In this document: piece by piece, positions 43,159 through 55,139 of the stretch
How positions within the stretch are numbered: the stretch's first letter is position 1
Layout of the letters: every line of letters begins with the position of its first letter
Assembly: GCF_964237555.1 (NCBI RefSeq)
Contig: NC_091453.1
Span: forward strand, 119,669,352-119,733,351
DNA from: Oryctolagus cuniculus
Lineage: Eukaryota; Chordata; Mammalia; Lagomorpha; Leporidae
Length of the DNA stretch: 64,000 nt
Reading direction: 5' to 3'
Notes under the pieces: generated by a model
The model's database searches: none
Seen by the model: only the letters and a program-made list of their open reading frames with translations
Told to the model about the DNA's origin: nothing
Translations under genes and position numbers: made by a program

Positions 43159-44318
43159 CTGAACACCAAAAAGGAAACCTCCTGAAGTGAAATGGACACT
43201 ATGAGAAATGGTGACTTGATCAGCATAGCCCTGACTGCTAATGGACAACTTAATATATTATCCCTCTTAGTATTTTTTTTGTCTGTTCTACTTAATATGA
43301 CTGGTTTAATTCTGTAATTATCACACAGTTATTCTTAAGTGTTGAAAATTAACTGAAATGTGATCCCTGTTAAACATAAGAGTGGGAATAAGAGAGGGAA
43401 GAGATGTATAATTTGGGGCATGCTCGGGCTGACTTGCCCCAAATGGTAGAGTTGGAAACATACCAGGGGATTCCAGTTCAATCCCATCAAGGTGGCATGT
43501 GCCAATGCCATCTCACTATTCCAAGTGATCAATTTCAGTTCACAATTGATCATAATGAAAGGACTAAGAGTCAAAGGGAGCACATAAACAAGTCTAGTAT
43601 CTGCTAACACTAACCGATAGAATAAATAAAGGGGAGAGTGATCCAACATGGGAAGTGAGATACTCAGCAGACTCATAGAATGGCGGATGTCCTAAATAGC
43701 ACTCTGGCCTCAGAATCAGCCCTAAAGGCACTTGGATCTGGCTGAAAAGCCCATGGGAGTATTTCAGGCATGGAAAGCCAAGACACTCTGGCAAAAAGAT
43801 CTCTGTGAGTGAGATCCCAGTGGAAAGAACAGGTCTTCAAAGAGGGAGGTGCCTTTCTCTGAAGGGAGGAGAGAACCTCCACTTTGACTATGACCGTGTC
43901 TAAACAAGATAAGAGTCGGAGAACTCAAGGGGCTTCCATAGCCTTGGAAACTCATGACTGGTGCATAGGGAGATTACTGATGCCATAAACAGGAGTGTCA
44001 ATTGGTAAAGTCAACAACAGGAGTCACTGTGCACTTACTCCTCATGTAGGATCTCTGTCCTTAATGTGCTGTACACTGAGGCTTAATGCTATAACGAGTA
44101 CTCAAACAGTATATTTCATTTTGTGTTTCTATGGGGGTGCAAACGATTGAAATCTTTACTTAATGTACACTAAACTGATCTTCTGTAAAAAAAAAAAAAA
44201 AAAAAAGAAATTATCAATTCCCAACTTGACTCTCACTGGGATTAAACATGACAATAGGTCTGATCTGATTTCATCATCATTTAAAAAAATCATTTATTAT
44301 TTTTCACTTTATGTTTCT

Positions 44319-46937
44319 ATTGTCAGCAGATTTGAAGCATATATTGCTGCTTGAGTAATGCACCAGAGTGAAACGGTGTTTATCCTTCCCTCATCGTCTA
44401 GTCTTAACTTCTCCCAAGGTCTTACTAAACAGTCATTAGGCTGGGAAATTGTTTCTATAGATTCAGAAATTGGATTCAGAAGAGGCCAGCGCAATAAAAC
44501 TTCATTCTGGCTCAATCCCCTTTCCTCCAATGAAAGAATTATATGCATTTAAACATCTATTTACACATTTATTACAGAACCATGATCCCTGAAAGGCAAC
44601 ACAGAGGCCAAGTTTTTTGGTAGAATGAATATCAGTTATGTACCTCCATAATAATGCTGTGTAACAAATCATCCAAAAAAGCAGTGGCATACAACAATTA
44701 ACAAAAAACACATTTATTGTGTAATGTGAGTTTCAGCTGGGGTAGCCTGGTCTTGCCTGAACTTCCTGACACACATGAGGGCTGTCTCTGCTAAATGCGT
44801 CATTAATTATCTTCTTGGGACAAATCTGTCAACCTGGGAATGTTTTAAGGTAACAACAGAGGGCAAGAGCGTGCAAGAAGATGCACACAATGCCATGAAA
44901 CTTAGACTTGAAATTTTCTTTGCATTCGATTGCCCAAAGCAAACTGTAAGACCACAAGTTCAAATGATAAATAAATAGACTGACACCGCACTAAAAGAAA
45001 CTGTAAAACAAATTGGAAAGAGTAGACTTAAGAAGGGGTAAAACACGTGACCTTCATTGCTCTCTACCATAGGAAGGAAATTTGTGAATGCCTAGTAAGT
45101 ATCACCTTGCTTAAAATAATTTAAAGTTTGTAAGTGTGCAAAAATAGATCAAGCAGGAAATGTGTTACATATTCCCTACTACCTTTTTTTTAATCCCTAT
45201 TACCTTTTTAAAACCTTTATGTATACATTAAAAAACACTTTCCTAATTTGATTAATACCTTTTGTGGAAATGATTAAAATATTCCCCTACTTCATGAATA
45301 GTACATCCTTTCTCCATTGATTCATTTTTATAACATCAAACAAATACTAATATCTGTATATTGGAATTTGTATTTATCAGGAAAATACTAGGCTGTGCTG
45401 AATCAACAATAACAAAAAGCAAAGAAAATGTCAGTGGCTTAACATAACAAAGGTTTGTTTCTTGATAAATTAAAGTTCAATCTGTGTAAGGAGAAACTTC
45501 CCAGTCCAGTGCCTCCAGGATCCACGTTTCCCTCCATCTTGTTCACTTCCTTGTCAACGCATGGTTTCCAAGGTCACTGTGAGAGAAGAAAAGGATCAAA
45601 AAGCCACACGAGGGCAGAACTGTCTCAAATTTGAAGTTCCATATGTCCTTTCTGCTTGTAATTCGTTGCCCAGAGCTAGTCATAGTCCTGAGCCCATCCC
45701 AGTGTAATTACAAGAAACCCTGTAGAATATGGGGAAACACAGAATCCTGCTGAGTACTCCCTATGACACATTTTTACATCTGTATGTACTCATGTAGTTA
45801 CCTTTGTTGCCTATAGTGTTATAACAATTTCATATCTAGTGGGATGTGATTTCTTCTCATTAATCTGCATTTTAAAATAATCTTGGCAGTTATTAGATTT
45901 TAAAGAGGTATTTTCAAGGGTTTTAACATTCAGTGTTTCTAATTACCTTTTACAATTGGTCAATTTTAACATTTTAATGTATTTTTCTGACATGCTAAAA
46001 TTTATAATTTTATGTTGTCAGATATATTTATCTTTTTCTTTAAGATTTCTCCACTTGGTATTTTATTTAGAAGCTTTCCAACTCAAATCTATTAGTGTTC
46101 ACCAATATTTCCTTTACATATTTTTGTAATTTTATTTTTATAGCTTAATTATTTAATCTATTATTTCCTTTTTGTGTATGATTTGACATTCAATGAATCT
46201 ATATTTCTTTATAAGTGATATTCCATTTTACCCAACACACTGAATAATTTATATCCTGATGTCAGTTGTGGTTCCTGTAGCATTTTTCATTATTTATCAT
46301 ATTATCAATTGGTTTGAAATAGGCTTCTTCATTGAGGAAGCATGTATCTTAGTCCTAATTGACTGTGTTTAAACCTCAATCTTATGTTTTATCAAATGCA
46401 TTGATGACAGCAGTAATATAATCATAGTATTTGTCAGCTACCATTGTTTTAATTATGTTTTGCTGCAAAACAAATTACCCAAATATTTAGGCTTACACCA
46501 AAGATGTGTTATCTCATTTTCTGAAGGTCAGTAGTCTTGGAATGGCTCAAGTGAATCTGCTGAATTGGAGGCTCTGACATGATGCAGTCGGGATTACAGT
46601 AGTTTAAGTATGAGTGAGGGAAAGAAATAATACTGTGCTCGTTGGTAGGGTTTGTTTAGCTATTCTCTATTTCATTGAGTGATTCTGTTTCTTACAATTG
46701 ACTGAAGGCCACCTTTAGTTCATGGCATGTGGGCTTCTCCACAGGTCCATTCGCAACATACCCACCGGCTTCATCATTGTAAACAAGTGAGAGTTTAAGG
46801 GAAATTGCTAAAGTGTGTAAGACAGAAAGCCAAGTCTTTTGTCACCTAATCTAGGAACTGACATTCTATCACCCTTGCCTTAATCTGCTCATTAAGAAGA
46901 AATAAATATTTTCAGTTGTTCACACAAAAAGGAAGAT
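44319..46937. other. Older intergenic DNA with probable decayed repeats
   Basis: Three stretches resemble ancient mammalian repeats whose names I cannot fix: about 44650-44800 (gctgtgtaacaaatcatccaaaaaagcagtggc...), 45390-45720 (ccaggatccacgtttccctccatcttgtt...) and 46450-46600 (tgctgcaaaacaaattacccaaatatttaggctt...). The rest is AT-rich and unremarkable. No coding evidence. Confidence 0.35.
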
Positions 46938-47400
46938 GGATTAGTCAGGGTTTTGTGAGAAACCAAACCAATAGGCTAGATAGATAAACAGATAGGTAGA
47001 TAGATAAGATATAGATTTATTATGGAAACTCATTCATGCAATTATGGAGGCCAATAAATCACACCATCTGCCAAAGTAGAGAACCAGGAAAACCAGAATT
47101 GACTCTGAGTCCAAGTCCTGAGAATCATGGAATTTCACAGTGTGATTCTCAGTCTGATTGTGAAGAGTTGAGAATCAAGAAATGAAGTGTTCAAAGGCAG
47201 AAGGTGAATGTTCCAGCTAAAGAAGAGAGGAAAAAAATTACCTTTCCTCTGCCTGTTAATTTGATTCAGAATTTTAGCAGGTTGGATGATATCCACCTAC
47301 CTTGATCAATCTCACAGAAATACCAGAAATAATAATTTACTGACTGTCAGGATATTCATTTGCCTAGTTAAGCTGACACATTACATTAATCATCAGGGAC
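46938..47400 (+). repeat. Ancient mammalian interspersed repeat with a GATA microsatellite
   Basis: Begins ggattagtcagggttttgtgagaaaccaaaccaatagg, contains a (GATA)-rich tract at about 46976-47013, and ends with gttaagctgacacattacattaatcatca. This reading order is that of a common old mammalian repeat (LTR-like or DNA element); I cannot give its family reliably. Confidence 0.5.
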
Positions 47401-47652
47401 TGGGGTAGAGTTGCACAAGAGAATGAATACTAAGAGATGATGATCATTGGGAAACATTTAGAAACATCCACAGTTGTGTGAATATGAGTCTATTTTCAGT
47501 TTTCAAATGCAGAATGATTATTATACTTTCTGATCAAATAGTACATGTTCATAGTGTGTTGTTGGTTTCAAACTATATTATTCCATTTGCTGGTATTTTT
47601 TAATGTTATCACATTGATATTTATAACTTAGAATATCCTGATTGCCGAGGAA

Positions 47653-47962
47653 CAACTTACTATTTTATTCCTTTTAGTATTTTTTGTTCTACTTAATACG
47701 ATTGGTTGAACTCTTTAATTAACACACAATTATTCTTAGTTATTTAAATTTAACTGAAAAGTGTTCCCTGTTAAATATAAGAGTGGGAATAAGAGAGGGA
47801 AGAGATGTACAGTTCAGCACATGCTCACTCGGACTTACCCCTAATGGTAGAGCTAGAAACGTGCCGGGGGATTCCAATTCAATCCCATCAAGGTGGCATG
47901 TACCAATGCCATCTCACTAGTCCAAGTGATCAGTTTAAGTTCCTAATTGATCATAATAATAT
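47653..47962 (+). mobile_element. L1 3' UTR fragment, truncated at both ends
   Basis: Matches the L1-A 3' UTR between about 15118 and 15432 with many substitutions (ttctacttaatacgattgg, gccgggggattccaattcaatccc, catctcactagtccaagtgatcag). No poly(A) follows; non-L1 sequence begins at about 47963. An older copy that has lost its 3' end. Confidence 0.85.
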
Positions 47963-48184
47963 ACCCCTGGGTAGAGTAATTTCAAGCATTATGGAAGATC
48001 CACTGCCATGGAGTTATGCCCTAGCCAAAGAACCAGAAGTCATACACATTATGTAAAACATTCTGCCTAAGATCATTCAATGCAAGCTAACCCTAAAAAA
48101 CAAGTGTTCCCCATAAAGAGGCAGAAGACTACATAGACTGTATGTAGAGACAGTAGAAAATGGGAGGAAAGAGTTAGGGTGAAG

Positions 48185-48415
48185 TATTCACATAGACCTG
48201 GGTTTGCAACTTGAATTTACCTTTCACTAGCTGCATGATCTTAGGCAAACTACTAGACTTCTCTAAGGTTTAACTTCTCCATCCATGAATCCTGAATAAT
48301 GACAACATGATAGTGCCTAATTCATAGAGATAGCTTGAGGATTAAAAATGATAATGTTTACAAAGTTATAGTCACCTTGGTATACAGTAAATGCTTAAAA
48401 ATTATAGCCTACTTA
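48185..48415 (+). repeat. MIR
   Basis: agacctgggtttgcaacttgaattt, cactagctgcatgatcttaggcaaact, tttaacttctccatccatgaatcctgaataatgac and cttgaggattaaaaatgataatg are MIR landmarks in the right order. Diverged and old. Confidence 0.75.
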
Positions 48416-49211
48416 TTTTTCTGACTTAGTATTTTAGGTTTCCTGAAACAATAATTTATTTTATTTATTCTCTACTTGCTCTCCTTTTTAAAATATTTTT
48501 CCACACATATCTTCAATCCCAGTATACAGTAAATAACAAAAATTAGGATTTTGTAATTTAAAAATCAATGGCAAACAATTAATTGAAGGGAATATTAATA
48601 TAGTAATACTCAAATGTTCTTTTTTCTCTTTTTTCCAAAAGTCCCTAATTTTTAACCTCAATAATTAGAAACTGTTGTGAGTGGAAATAGAAGCCCTAAA
48701 CAGTAGAATTTTAGAGACAATAAGTACTGAATTATGATTTTGGTTCATGGTTCATAGCCAGCTTCACATTAAACATCTTTACCTTTGCTCTTCATTTTCT
48801 TATGAAAAAGAATTATATGTTCCCCACTTATCAAAGGTGCTAATTTTCATGTTTTTTAAACCTATCTTCTTCCTGACGGACCACAGATAGGAAATTAGCA
48901 AAAGACAAGAAAAAGCTATAATTCTTTTCTGGATCCTTATATCCTATTGTTACCCCAGACTACAATACTGTTGACTACTGTGAAGTTTTGTGATTGTATT
49001 TCTTAAATTAAAAGCCTAAAGTTCTTTTTTTCTGGTATTTTGTTCATTTGTTTTATTTAACCACATACTACCAAAGTCCATCGTTTTCATAAGCATCCTA
49101 ACTTATTTAAGATATTAAGATATGAATTCATGAAGCAATTATATTTGACCTCCCCTGATTTTAGATGTCATAAAAATAATTTGGAATTAGACTCTTAAAC
49201 AATAGATTGTA
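48416..49211. other. Unique AT-rich sequence
   Basis: No gene or repeat recognised. Confidence 0.45.
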
Positions 49212-49248
49212 TTTAAATGTATAGTTTATTTTAATTGTTTATTTGAAA

Positions 49249-49300
<52 letters not shown>

Positions 49301-49345
49301 CAGAATCTCTGGTTCACTCCCCAAATGCATGGTATAGCCAGAGGT
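49212..49345 (-). mobile_element. CSINE tail-side fragment with dinucleotide expansion
   Basis: tttattttaattgtttatttgaaag is the reversed CSINE tail, followed by (TG)n then (AG)n (49249-49291) replacing the normal GA-rich segment, and tctggttcactccccaaatg. The head side is not recognisable beyond about 49345, so it is truncated or heavily diverged. Confidence 0.65.
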
Positions 49346-49934
49346 GGCTTCTCAGCAAGATGTGGCTCCCAGCAGGAGGTGGCTTCTCCCGGAGGATGCA
49401 GTGCCAGCTTGCAGAAACTGCTTCCATCGGAGGTTTCATGTGCGTGGCCACCTAGAATTTTATTTTTAAGTCTGGAGAAAATGAATCTAACAAGCAGTTT
49501 AAACTCACAAGATATAAAACCAAAGACAGGGTCATTATTAGAGTCCTGAAGAAAAGTGTCTAAACCATGAGCAAGTTTTTTCATTGAGAGGTGAATACAA
49601 ACTGACAGAAAGGACTTGAAAATAATCAGGTGGGCTTTAAGGCCTTGTCAGTGATGATGCTCAGACCTATCTATATCTTTTCACATGTGGTGCATCATAA
49701 GGGAGGCACCCTGTTGGCTTCTATTACCTAGCTGGCCTGGGAGGAGAGCTGGCTTGAAGAGAAGGTAGGTGGCATTTCTAAAAGGAAATCATTTTTAGTT
49801 AATATACAGTTCTTCCTGCAATGTTGTTGACCCTACTTGGCCATCCCCTCCACAGCAGTGGTTACTTTGGAAGCTGGGGTGAGTGAAGGGCTTGGCTTTT
49901 CAGCTTAGAGCAAACAAGGCCTGTCGCCCTGACA
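49346..49934. other. Unique sequence
   Basis: Near 49340-49410 the phrase gaggtggcttctc recurs imperfectly. No gene or repeat family recognised otherwise. Confidence 0.4.
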
Positions 49935-50165
49935 CCATAATTTCTTTATACAGCTTTCAGCTGATGGACATCTGGGTTGATTCCATATTTTAGCTACTGC
50001 AAATTTAGCTAAAAGGAACATGAGGATACAGATAATTCTTTCATATGCTGATTTCATTTCCTTTGGATAAATTCCCAGGAGTGGGTTGGCTGGGTCATAT
50101 GGTAGGTTTATATTCAGATTTCTGAGGTATCCCCATACTGTCTTCCACAGTGTCTATACTGGTTA
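49935..50165 (-). mobile_element. Ancient L1 fragment (ORF2 C-terminal region), reverse strand
   Basis: Reversed text of the ORF2 C-terminus (gctgatggacatctgggttgattccat, ggataaattcccaggagtgggttggctgggtcatatggtagg). It abuts forward-strand reverse transcriptase text of similar age starting about 50225, a layout compatible with an old 5'-inverted (twin-primed) insertion. Confidence 0.75.
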
Positions 50166-50224
50166 ATGTTTCTTTGATACCCTTTTCAAAAGGGTGAAAA
50201 GGAGGTAAGAAATAGTAACGAAAA

Positions 50225-50771
50225 AATATAGTGTATGGTTAAAAAAATTCTTAACAAAGTACCAGCAAATCAAATCTACAACCACATAAAAAAGATCATA
50301 CATAATGACCAAGTAGATTTATTACAAAGATGCAAGGATGGTTCAACCTTCTAAAATCAATACATGTCATAAATCACATCAACATAATGAAGAACAAAAG
50401 CCATATGATCATCTCAATATATGCAGAGAAAGCATTTTATAAGATTCATATCACTTAATGATAAAAAACCCCTCAAATTATATATAGAAGGAATATACTT
50501 CAAAATAAAAACTATGTATGACAGACCAACAACCAACATTATTCTTAACAGGAAAAAGCTGAAAGCATTTCCCCTCAGATCTGGAAAAAGACAAGATGTC
50601 CACTTTCACCACCCTTATTCAGTATAGTACTGGAACTATTAGTAAGAGCAGTTAGGGAGCAGAAAGAAATAAAGGACATCAAAATTGGATAGGAAAAAAA
50701 ATCAAAATATCCATGTTTGCAGATGGCATGATGTGATGCATAGAAAAGCCTATATACTTCACCAATATATT
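50225..50771 (+). mobile_element. Ancient L1 fragment (reverse transcriptase region), left part
   Basis: Decayed ORF2 text: aagatcatacataatgaccaagtagatttatt (the HPDQVGFI region), gatggttcaacc, atatgcagagaaagcattt (DAEKAF region) and ccatgtttgcagatggcatgatg (FADD region, second Asp lost). A young L1 interrupts it at 50772, and it resumes at 52886. Confidence 0.85.
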
Positions 50772-52872
50772 TTTTTTAAAACTTTTATTTAATGAATATA
50801 AATTTCCAAAGTACGACTTATGGATTACAATGGCTTCCCCCCCATACCGTCCCTCCCACCCACAACCCTCCCCTTTCCCACTCCCTCTCCCCTTCCATAC
50901 ACATCAAGATTCATTTTCGATTATCTTAATATACAGAAGATCAGCTTAGTATACATTAAGTATGGATTTCAACAGTTTGCTCCCACACAGAAACATAAAG
51001 TGAAAAATAATAGATGATTTTTTTAAATGATGATGAAATCAGAGCAGACCTATTGTCATGTTTAATCCCAGTGAGAGTCAAGTTGGGAATTGATAATTTT
51101 TTTTTTTTTTTTTTTTTTACAGAGGATCAGTTTAGTATACATTAAGTAAGGATTTCAACAGTTTGCACCCCCATAGAAACACAAGGTGAAATATATTGTT
51201 TGAGTACTCGTTATAGCATTAAATCTCAATGTACAGCACATTAAGGACAGAGATCCTACATGAGGAGTAAGTGCACAGTGACTCCTGTTGTTGACTTTAC
51301 CAATTGACACTCCTGTCTATGGCATCAGTAATCTCCCTATGCTCCAGTCATGAGTTTCCAAGGCTATGGAAGCCCTCTGAGTTCTCCGACTCTTATCTTG
51401 TTTAGACAAGGTCATAGTCAAAGTGGAGGTTCTCTCCTCCCTTCAGAGAAAGGTACCTCCTTCTTTGAAGACCTGTTCTTTCCACTGGGATCTCACTCGC
51501 AGAGATCTTTTGCCAGAGTGTCTTGGCTTTCCATGCCTGAAATACTCTCATGGGCTTTTCAGCCAGATCCGAATGCCTTTAGGGCTGATTCTGAGGCCAG
51601 AGTGCTATTTAGGACATCTGCCATTCTATGAGTCTGCTGAGTATCTCACTTCCCATGTTGGATCACTCTCCCCTTTATTTACTCCATCGGTTAGCGTTAG
51701 CAGGTACTAGACTTGTCTATGTGCTCCCTTTGACTCCCAGTCCCTCCACCATGACCAACTGTGAACTGAAACTGATCACCTGGAACAGTGAGATGGCATT
51801 GGTACATGCCACCTCGATGGGATTGAATTGGAATCCCCTGGTATGCTTCCAACTCCACCACTTGGGGCAAGTCGGCCTGAGCATGTCCCAAATTATACAT
51901 CTCTTCCCTCTCCCATTCCCACTCCCATGTTCAACAGGGATCACATTTCAGTTAATTTTCAACACTTAAGAATAACTGTGCATCAATTACAGAACTAAAC
52001 CAGTCATATTAAGTAGAACAGATAAAAAAACTACTAAGAGGGATAATGTATTAAGTTGTTCATTAACAGTCAGGGCTATGCTGATCAAGCCACCGTTTCC
52101 CATAGTGTCCACCTCACTCCAACAGGTTTCCCTCTTGGTGTTCAGTCAGTCGTCACTGATCAGGGAGAACATATGGTATTTGTCCCTTTGGGACTGGCTT
52201 ATTTCACTCAGCATGATGTGTTCCAGATTCCTCCATTTTGTTGCAAATGACTGGATTTCATTGTTTCTTACTGTGGTATAGTATTCTAAAGAGTACATAT
52301 CCCATAATTTCTTTATCCAGTCTATCGTTGATGGGCATTTAGGTTGGTTCCAGGTCTTAGCTATTGTGAATTGAGCTGTAATAAACATTAGGGTGCAGAC
52401 CGCTTTTTTGTTTGCCAATTTAAATTCCTTTGGGTAAATTCCAAGGAGTGGGATGGCTGGGTCGAACGGTAGGGTTATCTTCAGGTTTCTGAGGAATCTC
52501 CAGACTGACTTCCATAGTGGCTTGACCAGTTTGCATTCCCACCAACAGTGGGTTAGTGTCCCTTTTTCCCCACATCCTCGCCAGCATCTGTTGTTGGTAG
52601 ATTTCTGCATGTGAGCCATTCTAACCGGGGTGAGGTGAAACCTCATTGTGGTTTTGATTTGCATTTCCCTGATTGCTAATGACCTTGAACATTTTTTCAT
52701 GTGCCTGTTGGCCATTTGGATTTCCTCTTTTGAAAAATGTCTATTGAGGTCCTTGGCCCATCTCTTAAGTGGGTTGTTGGTTTTGTTTTTTGCAAACTAT
52801 GCAACAGACAAAGGGTTAATAACCAGAATCTACAAAGAGATCAAGAAACTCCACAAAAACAAAACCAACAAC
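50772..52872 (-). mobile_element. Young L1 with 5' inversion (twin priming), reverse strand
   Basis: 2.1 kb insertion with a perfect 13-bp TSD tcaccaatatatt (50759-50771, 52873-52885). 50772-52786 is L1 3' UTR plus the last 200 or so codons of ORF2 in reverse orientation. 52787-52872 is the adjacent upstream ORF2 segment in forward orientation (equivalent to L1-A about 14323-14401), a classic 5' inversion. About 18 bases of ORF2 sequence are present on both sides of the inversion point. Its 3' UTR carries the A-to-G block described in the findings. Confidence 0.95.
52146..52715 (-). pseudogene. ORF2 C-terminal fragment of the twin-primed L1
   Basis: Open for 189 codons: MANRHMKKCSRSLAIREMQIKTTM-type text, the Cys/His motif CWRGCGEKGTLTHCWWEC and the natural stop. 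It ends SLISDD where L1-A ends SLIGDN; the last change (AAC to GAC) lies at the edge of the A-to-G block. No upstream domains, so not a functional gene. Confidence 0.88.
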
Positions 52873-52885
52873 TCACCAATATATT

Positions 52886-53235
52886 ATTAAAACTGATAAA
52901 TCAATTCAGTAAAATTGTAGGTTATAATATCAACATACATAAAAACAGTAGCTTTTTCATACACTAATGATTAACTCACAGAAAAAGAAATGAAGAAAGA
53001 AATGTCACTCATAATACTCACAAAAGTCAAAAATTTAGGAATAAATTTAATCGAAGAAGTGAAAGATCTTTGAAATGAAAATTATGAAACACTGATGTAA
53101 GAAATAATCAAAGACACAAGATATGGATACTCCTTGATCATAGATTGGAAGAATTAATATCATTAAAATGTCTATACTTCCTAAAGCAACTTACAGATTC
53201 AATGCAGTCCCTATCAAAACACCAATATTTAAAAA
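52886..53235 (+). mobile_element. Ancient L1 fragment (ORF2), right part
   Basis: Continues 50225-50771 after the young insertion: aaactgataaatcaattcagtaaaattgtagg, aatttaggaataaatttaa, gaagaattaatatcattaaaatgtctatacttcctaaagc. It corresponds to the region after the reverse transcriptase palm and breaks off near 53235. Confidence 0.8.
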
Positions 53236-54119
53236 TATCTCTAGAACTCTCATTTCTTCCCATAAACAAGTAACCAATATAGAACTTTCCCTCCCAATGT
53301 AACCAAGAAAACATCTTTGGGAACAGTGATTTTTCTGTAATCAAGACAATGTCATACAGGACCATGATTGCTAAGGGAAGGAAAACAAATGAGATAAATT
53401 CTACAACTCCTCCATATTCCTGTTTTTAAACTGTGACAAAGGAAAGAGGACTCCAGGAGCATGCTGTTGTTTTAGTAAATTGAAGAAATGGATATATAAA
53501 TTCAGATATTTGAAATAATTGGGATTTGCATAGCAGAAAATAGAGAGGAGATAGGTATGCAGAAAAAATAAGAGCTCTAGAAATCTTCATGGGGCATTTT
53601 GAATCTTAGGCTGACTACTAATCAATACATTTTTAGGGTAAGTTTCATGAAGCAAGAGAAAGAATGACAGCCTGTGAGTCATCATTTGAAAAATTTCCAG
53701 ATCTCACTGTCTCTGCCTTTCAGGAACATCCTTATAATTAAAGAAGTGGGATTTATCACTCATTACAATGAGAGAGAATGAGCACTAGGTCTTTTGTTTC
53801 ATTGGTCTTGGTGATCACAGTCCTGACCTGTCCATTGTACGGGTTAATGAGAAAAGATGGTTTCCCACATTATTCTAGTTTTCTATTTGCTTACACTCAG
53901 AGGAAAAAAATTCTATAACCCCACAGAAACTTAATAAGAAGACATGATAGAGAACGAATTACAGGGTTTGGACTTTGGCTGAGTGATATGTAAGGTCTAA
54001 GGAAGTGATGGTTTTAGATTGAGTCCTGTCAGAAAACAGGAACAGTTTTATGACTGGGTATGTAAGTGAATGTTAGATTTACTTTTAGTATGATAGGTTC
54101 CTTAGAAGGAGGTCAGATT
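53236..54119. other. Unique sequence
   Basis: No gene or repeat recognised in about 0.9 kb. Confidence 0.45.
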
Positions 54120-54121
54120 TG

Positions 54122-54507
54122 GGGTTGGCATTATGGTACCAGTGGGTTAAGACACCAACTATGATGCCAGTTTATATCAAAGCACTAGTTTGAGTCCTGG
54201 CTGTTCTGCTTCTGATCCTTTTCTCTGCTAATGTGCCTGGGAAAGCAATAGAAAATTGTCCAAGTGCTTGGGCCTCTGTCACCCACGTGGAAAGCCAGAA
54301 TAGATTTCTACGCTCTGCTTTCAATCTGGACCAGACCCAGCCATTGCAGCTATGTGTGTATGTGTGTGTATGTGTGTGTGTGTGTGTACCAGTGGATGGA
54401 AGATCTTTCTCTCCCTCCCTCTCTGCCTCCCACCCTCCATCTCTCTCTGTCTCTTCCTCTCTGTCTCTGTCACTCTGCCTTCAAATAAATAAAATAAACC
54501 TTAAAAA
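54122..54507 (+). mobile_element. CSINE with a (GT)n expansion
   Basis: ggggttggcattatggtaccagtggg head, gtttgagtcctgg B box, CT-rich end and caaataaataaaataaa tail. A (TG)n run at about 54354-54386 sits between the body and the CT-rich part. Flanks ggtcaga / ggacaga are a weak TSD. Confidence 0.88.
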
Positions 54508-55139
54508 TTAGGACAGACTATCAGAAATATAAAACTGTAATTGGAAAAACAAGTAGCATTTACTCATATTAGCAGGGTAAGGGGGACATTTTATGGTTTT
54601 TGAATAGCACGGTGAACTTACTTTTGCTTGTGCTTAGAGAACATCATGAAATGACTTTGTTTTATCTCACTCTTTCATGGTCTGAAATTGGTATGCTGTG
54701 AGATTATTTGTGTTCATCATGCAGCTTAGCTGTAAGTGCCAGCCCAGCTGCTAACAGTGCAGAAGCTTAGCTATAAGTATCTGACCAATTCCCAGCTGTC
54801 AGTTACTGATTTTTAAAATTTCCCACCATAATTGCTTAAAAATCTTTAAAATTCTACCAGTGAAGTGGAAAAATTTCACATTATGTTCCAAGAAGTCAGA
54901 AGACACTAGAAAGCTTAGATAGTCCAAGAATAAAGCATATTCTACACAATCCCTACAAAAGCTTAAAGGCAACTCTTGATGTCAATATCCAAAAAAATTG
55001 AGATGATGCTCATTTACCTGCTTAACAAAATCTACTGTGACCTATAAGAACTGTGACCTATAAGAAAGAGGAAATAATAGTTAACTAACAAGGACTTTAA
55101 ATTGAAATATACTGTACATTGTGGAAGACAGAAAGCTGA
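54508..55139. other. Unique sequence with a short tandem duplication
   Basis: Contains two tandem copies of a 16-base unit (ctgtgacctataagaa, about 55035-55067). Nothing else recognised. Confidence 0.45.

Larger units (their letters stand above)
36844..44318 (+). mobile_element. L1-B: young L1, interrupted by a solo LTR and missing its 3' end
   Basis: Starts with the same gggggcggagccaagatggcgg as L1-A and is nearly identical to it. The 5' UTR differs by small insertions (ccttctggatggagcggcc and gtctgcgcgcca) and a rearranged tttagtttaa tract. ORF1 is complete. ORF2 is disabled by a solo LTR (39701-40181), a 5-base deletion near 40483 and a TAG near 40838. The 3' UTR stops at 44318 (ctttatgtttct), about 200 bases before the expected poly(A), and no TSD is visible. 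It therefore needs a later deletion or recombination to explain its right end. Confidence 0.95.

Noticed and set aside
44162..44205. Poly(A) at 44187-44206 as the real 3' end of L1-B
   Set aside because: The same A-tract lies inside the L1-A 3' UTR (16056-16078) and 3' UTR sequence continues after it, so it is internal.
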